Under the pieces are notes generated by a model that saw only the letters and a list, made by a program, of their open reading frames with translations, was not told where the DNA came from and ran no database searches. From assembly GCA_947498935.1 (NCBI GenBank), contig CANMMM010000001.1:124001-188000 (forward strand): 64,000 bases of DNA, read 5' to 3'. Both the position numbers and the translations under genes were made by a program. Origin of the DNA: an uncultured Aquimarina sp. Its GTDB lineage: Bacteria > Bacteroidota > Bacteroidia > Flavobacteriales > Flavobacteriaceae. How positions within the stretch are numbered: the first letter of the stretch is position 1; each line of letters opens with the position of its first letter. Below are positions 42,787 through 51,869 of this stretch, in pieces.

Positions 42787-45447
42787 ATGGTCAAAAAAAC
42801 GCTTAAAATCATCGGAATTATTAGTATCGTATTCATAGCAATATTGATTGCCATCCCTTTTTTATTCGGAGGCACGATCACTGATAAAATAAAATACCTT
42901 GCCAACCAGCACCTAAAAGCCACTGTAGATTTTACAGATGTAGATATTAGTCTACTGCGCAGCTTTCCAAAAGCTTCTGTAGTGATTGATGATTTTTCGA
43001 TTATCAACCAAGCTCCCTTTGAAGGCGACACCTTAGCCTATGTAAAAAGAATAGCCTTAGATATGGGAATCACAGAAATTTTTAAGGGAGCCGACGACCC
43101 TATCACCATCAAAAGAATTCGGGTAGACGAAGCAGCCATCGCTGTCAAAACTGATTCGTTAGGCAATACCAACACTGATATTACCAAATCCGATACCTCC
43201 ACTAGCAGCGAAACTACCGATAGTGATAGCGAAGAAAGCAGTTCTTTTACTTTCGCACTAGAACACTACGAAATTAACGACAGTAAAGTATTGTATAGTG
43301 ATGACACTAGCAAAATGGTGTTTACGCTCACAGACCTTAATCATTCTGGAGATGGTACATTTTCAGGAGACCATATCCTATTAGACACGCATTCAAGCAC
43401 TGCTGCTTCTCTAAACCTTGAAAACACCAATTACCTAAACAATCACCTATTCAAACTAGACGCCATACTAGACCTAGACCTAGCCAATCAGCGCTACACC
43501 TTCAAGGACAATAAAGCATTAATCAATCAATTACCACTAGAGTTCTCAGGTTTTGTGCAATTAGCAGAAAAATATACCGATGTAGACATATTATTCGAAA
43601 CTCCAACATCTGATTTTAAAAACCTATTGGCTGTCATTCCCGAAACCTATTCCAAAAACCTAGACGGTGTACAAACCGCAGGAAATTTTGGCATCAAAGG
43701 AATCGTAAAAGGAAAAGTAGACGACACCCATATTCCTACTATGGATATCCAGATAACTGCTGACAAAGCTTCCTTTAAATACCCAGATTTACCCAAAGCT
43801 GTAGACCATATCGCTATCGACACCAAAATCATGAACACTACAGGATTGGTAGATGACACCTTTGTGACCATCAATAACCTGAGTTTTAATATCGACAAAG
43901 ACACTTTTAATGCCCGAGGTAAGCTAGAACACCTGACCAAAAACATGCTAGTAGCCTTACATGCAGATGGAGTATTAAACCTAGGCAATCTAGATAAGGC
44001 CTATCCTATCGAGTTAGACCAAGACATCAACGGAATTCTAAAAGCAGATATCACCACCAAGTTTGACATGGAATCCTTAGAAAAAGAACAATATCAAAAT
44101 ATCACCACCATAGGAACTGCCAGCCTACATGATTTCACCTACACATCTCCAGAATTACCCAACCCCATTAATATCGCTGATGCTGCCATCAATTGCCAAC
44201 CCGCTACCATCACATTAGATCATATAAAAGTAACCACAGGAAAATCTGATCTTAGTGCTAATGGCGCCATCCATAACCTTATGGGATTCCTATTTTCTAA
44301 ACAAGATTTAAAAGGCGATTTTTCGGTGAACTCTGATGTATTTGCTGTCGATGATTTTATGGTAGCCACTACCGAAACTGAAGAGACTGACACGGAAGCT
44401 GAAACCACAACCAAAGAGAGCGAAACCACAGAAGAAGCCCTTAAAATCCCATCATTCATAGATGCGACCCTAGCATTCAATGCTAAAAAAGTAGTGTATG
44501 ACAATCTAGAATTACAAAACACCAAAGGAACCGTGCAAATCAAAGACGAAACGGCTTACCTAAAAAATGTATCTTCTGAATTATTTGACGGTAGCCTAGC
44601 ATTTGATGGAAATGTATCCACCAAACCGAAAACGCCCACCTTTGCAATGGATGTAGATCTGAAAAACATCAATATCGCACAATCCTTTACCAAACTCTCT
44701 TTATTACAGAAGTTAGCCCCCATAGCCCAAGCACTTACTGGGACATTGACCACCAAGATGAAGCTAAACGGTGACCTAAGCGAAAGCTTACTCCCTATAC
44801 CAGCCTCCTTAAAAGGAAACGCTCTTGCCAACATATTGAATGCTAAAGTAAGCGCCACACAAACCCCATTATTATCACAATTAGACAGTAAGGCTAGCTT
44901 CCTAAAACTAGACAAATTAAAACTAAATGACATCAAAACAGCTTTAACATTTGATGATGGTAAAATCAACGTACAACCTTTCGATATTAAAGTAAATGAC
45001 GTAACAGTTACCGCCCAAGGAAGTCACGGTTTCGACATGAATATGGATTACAAACTAGCCGTAGACGTACCTGCAAAATACCTAGACAACAAATTAGGTG
45101 ATCTATTAACCTCTCAATTAGGTAGTGCTAACCAAAATACACGTATAGCAATCCCTATTGGCATTACAGGTAATTTTTCGCAACCTGCTATCAAATTAAA
45201 TACAAAAGATGCAGTTAGCCAATTGACCAAACAACTAGCAAATCAACAAAAAGAAAAAGCCAAAGAAAAACTTGTCGGAGAAAGCAACAAAGTACTTTCA
45301 AACCTATTAGGCGGCAAAAAAGAAGACCAAAACACCAAAGAAACCAACCAAACGAATACTGCCGAAGGTAAAATAAAAGACGCTGCTAAAAATATTCTAG
45401 GTGGTTTTCTAGGCAAAAAGAAGAAAAAAGATGACAATAAAAACTAA
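42787..45447 (+). CDS. AsmA-family protein
   Basis: 887 residues from MVKKTLKIIGI. A single N-terminal transmembrane helix (about 5-27) is followed by a long periplasmic part made of beta-rich AsmA/TamB-like repeats (VDFTDVDISLLRSFPKASVVIDDFSI; C-terminal INVQPFDIKVNDVTVTAQGSHGFDM). Acidic low-complexity insertions rich in Thr/Glu/Ser lie near 130-155 and 525-550. The end has long Lys-rich tails. AsmA proteins in Gram-negatives bridge inner and outer membranes and help phospholipid traffic; that is family knowledge. Residue numbers are approximate. It is not operonic with its neighbours. Confidence 0.92.
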   Translation: MVKKTLKIIGIISIVFIAILIAIPFLFGGTITDKIKYLANQHLKATVDFTDVDISLLRSFPKASVVIDDFSIINQAPFEGDTLAYVKRIALDMGITEIFKGADDPITIKRIRVDEAAIAVKTDSLGNTNTDITKSDTSTSSETTDSDSEESSSFTFALEHYEINDSKVLYSDDTSKMVFTLTDLNHSGDGTFSGDHILLDTHSSTAASLNLENTNYLNNHLFKLDAILDLDLANQRYTFKDNKALINQLPLEFSGFVQLAEKYTDVDILFETPTSDFKNLLAVIPETYSKNLDGVQTAGNFGIKGIVKGKVDDTHIPTMDIQITADKASFKYPDLPKAVDHIAIDTKIMNTTGLVDDTFVTINNLSFNIDKDTFNARGKLEHLTKNMLVALHADGVLNLGNLDKAYPIELDQDINGILKADITTKFDMESLEKEQYQNITTIGTASLHDFTYTSPELPNPINIADAAINCQPATITLDHIKVTTGKSDLSANGAIHNLMGFLFSKQDLKGDFSVNSDVFAVDDFMVATTETEETDTEAETTTKESETTEEALKIPSFIDATLAFNAKKVVYDNLELQNTKGTVQIKDETAYLKNVSSELFDGSLAFDGNVSTKPKTPTFAMDVDLKNINIAQSFTKLSLLQKLAPIAQALTGTLTTKMKLNGDLSESLLPIPASLKGNALANILNAKVSATQTPLLSQLDSKASFLKLDKLKLNDIKTALTFDDGKINVQPFDIKVNDVTVTAQGSHGFDMNMDYKLAVDVPAKYLDNKLGDLLTSQLGSANQNTRIAIPIGITGNFSQPAIKLNTKDAVSQLTKQLANQQKEKAKEKLVGESNKVLSNLLGGKKEDQNTKETNQTNTAEGKIKDAAKNILGGFLGKKKKKDDNKN

Positions 45448-45813
45448 GAATATAGGAAGCACCTCAACCCATTTTCATTTTTTCTTAGTACATTAGGCAT
45501 GAACTCATTATTTGTATGTTTTTAACATAATTTTAATTTATGGAACGCTTTTTGATTTGTATTTCACGAATCAAAAAGGGAGCGATTTTCCCTATACAAT
45601 GCAATACTAAAATGAGTTAACATCCTAACACTCGTAGCAAAGCTATACATGTGTTAGTATATAATCACGAAGCATATTAATCCATAAATTATGATGCTAC
45701 TATCGACACCCCAACCCCAATTTACAGCACTTTTTATGATCCTTGGATCATATAAGAGTACTATCTGGGTGTTATGTCGTAGATTCAATAATTCATTAAC
45801 CCTCACACACAAC
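45448..45813. other. Intergenic stretch with one hairpin
   Basis: A perfect 10-bp stem CTTTTTGATT / AATCAAAAAG occupies 45548-45578 and may end AsmA transcription, although it is 100 bases past the stop and has no T-run. The remaining ~230 bases must hold the promoter of the beta-helix protein gene; no TAnnTTTG box was recognised. The frame that begins at 45691 enters here but has no family support before 45814. Confidence 0.45.
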
Positions 45814-47085
45814 ATGAACACACACATCACTGCTATTTTTATCGCACTCATTTTCCCCACGCTACTAATTGCGCAATCAAACGATTATGATCCAGAAATG
45901 AAATGGATCAAAGGCTGGACTAATTTTACACCTAACCAAACGTACTATCCGGAACCTGATCAACAACTGCCACAGATCATCGATACAGACACCTATCTCA
46001 CTAGCGACACCACCTATGCAATATCTGGCAATGTGTACGTAGCTAACAATGCCACACTCACTATACAAGAAGGCACTGTTATTCGATGTGACCACAGACA
46101 AGCCTCAAGCCTTATAGTTGCCAAAGGCGCTAAATTAATTGCCCGAGGCTTAAAAAATCAACCCATTGTTTTTACTTCTAGCAAAGACCCTAAAAGTAGA
46201 AAAAGTGGAGACTGGGGAGGTATCATTATCATTGGATCAAGCAGCAGTAATTCCCCTTCAGGATCTGGAATTATAAAAGGCAATTACATCCCTCAATATT
46301 CTGTATTTGGTGGAACCAAAACAGATGAAATGACTACAGTAATGACCTATGTACGCATTGAATTTGCAGGTAAAAAAATCAACGCCTCTGAAGCACTAAA
46401 CGGTTTATCACTGTATGCAGCAGGAAGCAATTCTATTATTAATCATATTATGGTTAGTTATTCTGGAGATGATTCATTTGAGCTTTTTGGCGGCACTTCT
46501 GATCTAACACATCTGATCTCATACAAAGCAAAAGACGATGATTTTGACTTCTCCTTAGGATACAAAGGAACCTTACTCGATATTATTGCCGTGCGACACC
46601 CTTACATTTCAGATATAAGCGGATCTTATGCCATAGAAGCAGATGGCTTTGACAAGGAAATAGGTATGCTATCTCAAAATACACTCTCGCACATAAAAAT
46701 TAACAACGCAACTCTTATCAACTTATCAGATGACTCCAATTTCCAGCATACCACTGCTGCAATATCATCTAAAAACTTAGCAAAAATAGATTGTAAAGAA
46801 TCTAAAATATCAGGGTTTGCTAACGTACTAAAACTAGACAACTCTTATACTTCTTTCATCGATCTCAAAAAATCATTTGCTATAGAAAATTGTATCTTTA
46901 ATATACATAATAAAAACATACTGGTACAATACCAACCTCATTACGGAGCAGAAAAAATATTACAATACAATATGTTTACCACTAATTTTAAAAAAGCGAC
47001 AGAGCTATTTGAAAATCCTTTAGACCCCAAGAATCCTAAATTTAACCTAAAAGGTGCTCAGAAAAGCTATACTATGATGCGGTAA
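45814..47085 (+). CDS. Secreted beta-helix protein, paralogue 1
   Basis: 423 residues from MNTHITAIFIALIFPTLLIAQ, a clean signal peptide; the frame extends 41 codons upstream without a signal and is not used. The mature part is a right-handed parallel beta-helix: LTIQEGTVIRCDH, KSGDWGGIIIIGS, VMTYVRIEFAG, IINHIMVSYSGDDSFELFGGTSDL and LSHIKINNATLINLSD. The paralogue at 51870-53144 agrees along its whole length, including WIKGWTNFTPNQTYYPE / WLKGWSNFDPNKTIYPE. No type IX sorting domain is visible at the C-terminus and no catalytic motif stands out. Probable surface or periplasmic structural or carbohydrate-associated protein; the function is unknown. Confidence 0.85.
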   Translation: MNTHITAIFIALIFPTLLIAQSNDYDPEMKWIKGWTNFTPNQTYYPEPDQQLPQIIDTDTYLTSDTTYAISGNVYVANNATLTIQEGTVIRCDHRQASSLIVAKGAKLIARGLKNQPIVFTSSKDPKSRKSGDWGGIIIIGSSSSNSPSGSGIIKGNYIPQYSVFGGTKTDEMTTVMTYVRIEFAGKKINASEALNGLSLYAAGSNSIINHIMVSYSGDDSFELFGGTSDLTHLISYKAKDDDFDFSLGYKGTLLDIIAVRHPYISDISGSYAIEADGFDKEIGMLSQNTLSHIKINNATLINLSDDSNFQHTTAAISSKNLAKIDCKESKISGFANVLKLDNSYTSFIDLKKSFAIENCIFNIHNKNILVQYQPHYGAEKILQYNMFTTNFKKATELFENPLDPKNPKFNLKGAQKSYTMMR

Positions 47086-47123
47086 ACTTATCAATAGTTT
47101 ATTTATTAATTAATACCCTGAGA

Positions 47124-47561
47124 ATGAAATCAATTATATTATTATCGCTTACCGTTTTAATTACGAATCTGAGCTTGGCTCAATCAAAAAAGAATGTGTT
47201 TTTTGACCAAAAGTCACAAATTTCTAAATTCCATACAATTGATGAATTAGAAGGCCTTAAAAAAGGAGAATTGGTAAACCTATACACAGAACGTGTGAAT
47301 GAAATCATCACCATACTACCCTATATTGCACTTTCTAATGAAGCAGACGTTAGCTTATCAGATATAGGCATCAAAGAAAGCTCTGATAACCTAAAAGTAC
47401 TTTCTAAGCATCATCAAGGTACAGTAAGCGCTTTTACCAACACAAAAAATATGATTACTGAATTTGTACCCTATGCCGATACCGAAAAAATCATATGGTC
47501 TATCTTATATTTTGAAGAAGTAATCAAAAAGATACGGATTGGTGTAAATGGAAATTTCTAA
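47124..47561 (+). CDS. Small secreted hypothetical protein
   Basis: 145 residues. A signal peptide (1-19, ending NLSLAQ) is followed by a mainly helical acidic domain (FHTIDELEGLKKGELVNLYTE, DIGIKESSDNLKVLSKHHQG, KIIWSILYFEEVIKKIRIGV). I do not recognise the family. It is 38 bases after the beta-helix gene on the same strand and before a strong terminator, so the two very likely form an operon. The paralogous beta-helix gene at 51870 has no such partner. Confidence 0.7.
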   Translation: MKSIILLSLTVLITNLSLAQSKKNVFFDQKSQISKFHTIDELEGLKKGELVNLYTERVNEIITILPYIALSNEADVSLSDIGIKESSDNLKVLSKHHQGTVSAFTNTKNMITEFVPYADTEKIIWSILYFEEVIKKIRIGVNGNF

Positions 47562-47587
47562 CACCATTTACACCCCCCACACTCTAC

Positions 47588-47627
47588 AAAACTGAACAGT
47601 TCACCTCTATACTGTTCAGTTTTTTTT
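47588..47627 (+). terminator. Terminator of the beta-helix / small protein operon
   Basis: Stem AAAACTGAACAGT / ACTGTTCAGTTTT with nine-base loop, then a run of Ts; 27 bases after the stop. Confidence 0.9.
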
Positions 47628-47661
47628 ATTTTCTATTCCTATCACACTCCATTTTTACACC

Positions 47662-47822
47662 GAAATAACTTAAACTTTTTTAATTGTAGCGAACTTCAAA
47701 GATTTTGTAACCAAATACAATAATCTTTTTGTTACATAGCAGTGCTACAGAACTCAAAAATTGCAAAACCTAGATACAAAAGATCATTTTTATAGCAAAT
47801 TATAGACAGCTCAAATCACTTC
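47662..47822 (+). repeat. MITE-like element, copy B (complete)
   Basis: About 160 bp. Left end GAAATAACTTAAACTTTTTT, right end (complement) GAAGTGATTTGAGCTG; the central part TTTGTTACATAGCAGTGCTAC and AAAGATCATTTTTATAGCAAA is shared with copy C. The element has no coding capacity. It sits between two terminators. Confidence 0.75.
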
Positions 47823-47913
47823 ACTAACTCTCTCTTAAAAAAACAAGAACAGAAATCCAACCACCTCCACACACCTCCTAAATCTCATTTCTATTAAAAA
47901 AATCATTTTTACT

Positions 47914-47944
47914 GAAAATTCCCTAATATTTTAAGGGAATTTTC
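47914..47944 (+). terminator. Second strong hairpin terminator
   Basis: Perfect stem GAAAATTCCCT / AGGGAATTTTC with nine-base loop followed by ATCTTTTTATT. No gene lies immediately upstream, so it either ends transcripts that leave the MITE-like element or insulates the next operon. The following 150 bases up to 48094 are AT-rich leader. Confidence 0.75.
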
Positions 47945-48093
47945 ATCTTTTTATTAAGTGTAATTTATTTTATAAAAGCAAAAGTAATCGTACATTTATA
48001 ACGTATATATAATGCCATGAAAACTTTTTTTCACGCCATTTGATTGACATAAAAACATTGCTACAAAACTACTAATAACCAATATACACACCC

Positions 48094-48516
48094 ATGAAAC
48101 TAACAACGCTTTTATTACTTACAGCTAGCAGTATCTGCATGGCACAACGTATTGAAAATTCTCTAATCAGCACCTCTAGTTACTCCAATAACCAAAACAA
48201 CAGACTTAGCTATACTATAGGACAACCCACAATAGTACTACGTTCTCAATCCATACAAAAAAAGGCCGAAAAAACGCTTAACAATACGTATAAAGTGTGG
48301 CCTAATCCCGTAACAGACTTACTACACCTAAAAACCAACCAGAATACAGAAAAATTCTTTTTATTCAATACATTTCTACAAGTCGTAGCCTCAGGAAAAC
48401 TACCCTCAAACACTACAAAAACACTAGATGTAACAAGCTATCCATCTGGGGTTTATTTCCTTAGTATACAAAATAAGAAAGCAGACAACACTATTTATAG
48501 AATTCTAAAAAAATAA
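48094..48516 (+). CDS. Small protein with type A T9SS sorting domain
   Basis: 140 residues. Signal peptide 1-17 (ASSICMAQ), a ~45-residue segment with SYTIGQPTIV (the pattern seen at the start of many secreted Bacteroidota proteins), then a C-terminal type A sorting domain: VWPNPVTDLLHLKT, FFLFNTFLQVVASGKLP, LDVTSYPSGVYFLSI and the basic end RILKK. It should be exported by the type IX system and attached to the surface. Hardly any cargo exists between signal and sorting domain. First gene of the cluster with the 48540 and 50448 genes (23-base gap). Confidence 0.85.
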   Translation: MKLTTLLLLTASSICMAQRIENSLISTSSYSNNQNNRLSYTIGQPTIVLRSQSIQKKAEKTLNNTYKVWPNPVTDLLHLKTNQNTEKFFLFNTFLQVVASGKLPSNTTKTLDVTSYPSGVYFLSIQNKKADNTIYRILKK

Positions 48517-48539
48517 CAATAGCACTAATAAATCAACCC

Positions 48540-50342
48540 ATGAAAAAAATCACTACACTCCTTTTATTGTTTACATACATACTATGTACTGCACAAGAAA
48601 TCCCTTATGCTTTCAATTACCAAGCAATCGCCAAAGATGAAAACAACAAAGAAATAATTTCTAGAACCATCGGTGTACAAATAGCATTGCGCAGTGGAAG
48701 CGAAAAAGGAAACACTATTTACCAAGAAACACATACAGCACTAACGAATGACAAGGGACTATTTATCCTAGCAATTGGAAAAGGAACTAGCGACCAAAAA
48801 TTTACAACGATAGATTGGGGAGCGAATGCCTTATGGATAGAAGTAGCCCTCGATACAGAAAACAATGGAAACTACATAGTAGCAGGCAGCTCTCAATTAC
48901 TCAGTGTTCCCTATGCCTTATATGCTAAAGAAGCAGGCACAAATAACACGAAAGCAACCACTAAAAACGCAAACACTACGAATGTTTCTGCCAACAAAGC
49001 GGGTTTTGTAGCATCATTTACCAACACCAATGCTAGCTCTGGTGACGGAATTATGATTCAATTAGGACGTGTACATGGCGCATGGGAGAATGGCGCAGTT
49101 AGACAACTGCCCCAACCCTCCAATGAACTCTTTGGAAACGCATTAAATACCGTAAAAGGATGGCTAAAAGGCAAAAAATTAAAAGTAACAGACATTACGT
49201 CTTTCTTTCCTGCAACTTCTCAAGCAGAAACTACCGTATTTATATCTAACTTAGTGACTGCAGAAATCAACAAACGACTAGGGCTTCCTAAAAATATCGT
49301 TCCTAGAGTAAAAGTATTTCCTGGATATTCAAAAACCTTACCTAATGTTAGTATCAATAGTTATACGGTAAAATTTCCGCTGGGTATAGGAAGGAAAAAA
49401 GTATTCCCAGGATACAGCCTCAATATCCCAGATATATCTATTCCCGAGCAACATATTGGTCCCTATTCTTTTCCTAAAATTCCAGAAATCCCACTTCCTA
49501 ACACATTAGATTTCGACATCCCTAATTTCAATAGTTTTGCGAATGTAGCAAACTCTCTAAATCACGGAAATGAATTTATCGCTTTTAAAGACAAAAACGG
49601 CAATCAAGTAGGTTCTATCAGAGGAGAATCTATGCAAGAATGGAGAGAAAGAAGAGTGTTCGATGATGTATACCTCACCAGCTTAGCAGCATCATTTGTA
49701 GGAGTTGATGTTTTAGACGGTATGGCATCTGGGTTTGCCGAAGTCAACACACTCATAAAAGATTACAATTCTATGGGAGTAGAATATGCATCAGGAAATG
49801 GAGACTATGCGGAATGGCTAGAAAGAGCGTTTCCTGAAGAACACATTTCTGCAGGAGATATTGTAGGTGTAAAAGCAGGTAAAATTTCTAAAAACCTTGA
49901 AGGTGCCGAACAAATCATGGCCATTTCTCACAAACCTATTGTATTAGGTAATACACCCGAAAAAAATAGTATCCACCTAGGGAACAATGTAGCTTTTATG
50001 GGACAAATCCCTGTAAAAGTTTTAGGACCTGTACAATCAGGAGACTACATTGTAGCCAACACAACCATCAAAGGATATGGAAAAGCCATTGCTCCAGAAA
50101 AAATGACACCTACAGATTTTTCTCTAGCAGTGGGGCGTTCTTGGGACAATCACCCCGTAGAAGGAATGAAAATGGTAAATACAGTTATCGGCATACACAA
50201 TGCAGATTGGGTAAAAATCATACAAAAATTACAACTTCGACAAAAAGCTACTGAGCTAAAAGTAGAAAAATTAGCTACAAGTCTCGATAAAATAGAAGAA
50301 CACTTAGAACTACAACCTACTAAATATACAGCGAGGAAATAA
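48540..50342 (+). CDS. Tail-fibre-like secreted protein with peptidase G2-like C-terminal region
   Basis: 600 residues. After a signal peptide (1-18) comes the typical Bacteroidota fibre head: YAFNYQAIAKDENNKEIIS, TIYQETHTALTNDKGLFILAIGKG and SQLLSVPYALYAKEAG. The middle (about 150-350) is rich in Pro/Asn with KVFPGYS repeated twice. The C-terminal part resembles intramolecular-chaperone/peptidase G2-type domains: DYAEWLERAFPEEHISAGDIVGV, IVLGNTPEKNSIHLGNNVAFMGQIPVKV and VQSGDYIVANTTIKGYGKAI. It ends in a coiled coil (LRQKATELKVEKLATSLDKI). Role unknown; assembly of trimers with autoproteolysis is suggested by the domain type only. Confidence 0.72.
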   Translation: MKKITTLLLLFTYILCTAQEIPYAFNYQAIAKDENNKEIISRTIGVQIALRSGSEKGNTIYQETHTALTNDKGLFILAIGKGTSDQKFTTIDWGANALWIEVALDTENNGNYIVAGSSQLLSVPYALYAKEAGTNNTKATTKNANTTNVSANKAGFVASFTNTNASSGDGIMIQLGRVHGAWENGAVRQLPQPSNELFGNALNTVKGWLKGKKLKVTDITSFFPATSQAETTVFISNLVTAEINKRLGLPKNIVPRVKVFPGYSKTLPNVSINSYTVKFPLGIGRKKVFPGYSLNIPDISIPEQHIGPYSFPKIPEIPLPNTLDFDIPNFNSFANVANSLNHGNEFIAFKDKNGNQVGSIRGESMQEWRERRVFDDVYLTSLAASFVGVDVLDGMASGFAEVNTLIKDYNSMGVEYASGNGDYAEWLERAFPEEHISAGDIVGVKAGKISKNLEGAEQIMAISHKPIVLGNTPEKNSIHLGNNVAFMGQIPVKVLGPVQSGDYIVANTTIKGYGKAIAPEKMTPTDFSLAVGRSWDNHPVEGMKMVNTVIGIHNADWVKIIQKLQLRQKATELKVEKLATSLDKIEEHLELQPTKYTARK

Positions 50343-50366
50343 CACCTCTCTCATAAAAAGAAGCTA

Positions 50367-50406
50367 TATATAGCACTCCATATCACTTTTCTAGGAGTGC
50401 TATATA
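50367..50406 (+). promoter_or_regulatory. Hairpin inside the operon leader
   Basis: Perfect 13-bp stem TATATAGCACTCC / GGAGTGCTATATA with a 14-base loop, between the 48540 stop and the 50448 start. It has no T-run, so it may be an attenuator or mRNA-stability element rather than a terminator. Confidence 0.45.
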
Positions 50407-50447
50407 CAGCATCGCTACACGAATCGAAACAAGCATACAAACAACAA

Positions 50448-51029
50448 ATGAAACACATATACTATTATATCATTAGTTTTATTGGAGTCATTGGATATTC
50501 CCAACAATCCGCACCCCCCGTGTTATCCAATGCTGAATGGGAAAAACTAAGAACCAATGAAGCCTATCACCAAGAATGGCTAGATGAAACACTAAGACCC
50601 GGCGTATTGATGACTGGTGATTCCATATCATTTAGCCTAGAAGCAAGAAAACTGATGGGAAATAAAAACTATAGAGATCAAGTATACAAAGACTCCTATA
50701 GTTTTTTAGACGTACAAAAAAGCCTTATAGCCATGCAATTACAAAAAGCATTTTGGCAAATGATAGACCTATACCCAACTCATCAACATGAAGTATTACA
50801 ATACATCATGGCATACAAACAAGTCATAAACACTGACCAGGTACTACTAGGCGCATTTTACACCTATGCTTTTTTTGACCCTAAGATCACTACCATCAAA
50901 GACCAGAAACCCGTGATCCATCGACCTGATATTTTCGAAGAGAAATTCAGACTCACCAAAGAAATCATACACCATATAAAATATTACGAAAAATTAACTC
51001 CCCAACAAAAAGTGTCTAACAATCCGTAA
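50448..51029 (+). CDS. Secreted hypothetical protein
   Basis: 193 residues from MKHIYYYIISFIGVIGYSQ; this ATG puts the signal peptide first, whereas the frame from 50397 adds 17 residues that overlap the preceding hairpin. The mature part is helical and charged: VLSNAEWEKLRTNEAYHQEWL, DQVYKDSYSFLDVQKSLIAMQ, ALQKAFWQMIDLYPTHQHE and FEEKFRLTKEIIHHIKYYEKL. I know no family for it. Same strand as and 105 bases after the fibre-like gene, and probably part of its transcript. Confidence 0.65.
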   Translation: MKHIYYYIISFIGVIGYSQQSAPPVLSNAEWEKLRTNEAYHQEWLDETLRPGVLMTGDSISFSLEARKLMGNKNYRDQVYKDSYSFLDVQKSLIAMQLQKAFWQMIDLYPTHQHEVLQYIMAYKQVINTDQVLLGAFYTYAFFDPKITTIKDQKPVIHRPDIFEEKFRLTKEIIHHIKYYEKLTPQQKVSNNP

Positions 51030-51101
51030 ATCATTCCTCCTTAAAAGTTCACTAATATGCACTATTCTTACTTTGTCATCCTCGGCTAATGTTATTTATT
51101 T

Positions 51102-51192
51102 GCGTTAGGGATTGTAGTGAAAATCCCGCAGCTACGACGATAGGAGTAGTGAGGAATTGTAGCGGAAAGCCCGACCCGATAGGGTAACGCCC
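51102..51192 (+). repeat. GCGTTA...AACGCCC intergenic element, copy 7
   Basis: 91 bp, forward. Here the second stem is GCTAC/GTAGT and the last is CCC-GATA-GGG, both differing from copy 1 yet still paired, which is good support for structural constraint. Confidence 0.88.
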
Positions 51193-51869
51193 TAAAGTAA
51201 TAAAGTAGGACTATCATTTACACATTACCTCCCCTTACACAACCTACCTAAATCACAAAACTAATACCGCTGCTACCAAAAACCTAAACAGACAACACAT
51301 TTGTAGTAGCAAAACACATCACTTCTCCTCCCAACATTTACATTCGTTTTATGTGATAAAAATCCATTACGAGCCAAAATACAATCGTACAACATACTAT
51401 ACATATCTAAAAACAGTAAATAATACAACCACCAAAAGGATTCTAAAACCAGTAAATACACACCATAAAAACCACAAAAAACATCGATAAAATACACACT
51501 TAACAGCTTAAAAACATTTACCCGCAATTTAAAACTTGAACAAAAAAACCAAAAAACACTGAAAAACAAGCCTTTAAAAATCATCAAAAACAGCTATATG
51601 AGCCTTTTTTGTAAGAAAAAATAGAGAAACCATTGTTTTTCCAAAAAACCAATAAAAAAACAAAAAATACTGAAAAACAGCCATTTATAATGTATTTTGT
51701 AAGAATTAACCTATACTAAAATCGTAAAAAAATGTTAAATTTTCGACGAACTTACAAAATTTACGGTAAAACCTTACTCGAAATTCAACAAAGAGAGTTA
51801 ACTTAGTACCTCCAAAACAAGGAGAAAGAATTTTCTTCCAAAACCAAAGAACCCCTTAATAATTAATTT
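51193..51869. other. A-rich gene-free tract
   Basis: About 680 bases. 51270-51730 is strongly biased towards A on the plus strand, with imperfect copies of CTGAAAAACA followed by a TTTTGTAAGAA motif (around 51558-51615 and 51668-51710). A minus-strand frame at 51273-51587 is Phe/Leu/Tyr-rich low complexity produced by the bias and is not accepted as a gene. The last 150 bases hold the leader of the second beta-helix gene. Confidence 0.5.

Noticed and set aside
45691-45813. 41-codon N-terminal extension of the first beta-helix protein
   Set aside because: It would place the signal peptide inside the protein; the paralogue at 51870 starts directly with its signal peptide.
48540-50342. Fibre-like gene as part of a prophage
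   Set aside because: No other phage genes, integrase or attachment sites nearby; the protein has a Sec signal peptide and neighbours are type IX or Sec-exported proteins.
51273-51587. Minus-strand frame of 104 codons, rich in Phe, Leu, Tyr and Cys
   Set aside because: It arises from the A-rich plus strand; composition is that of random T-rich DNA and no homologous family is apparent.
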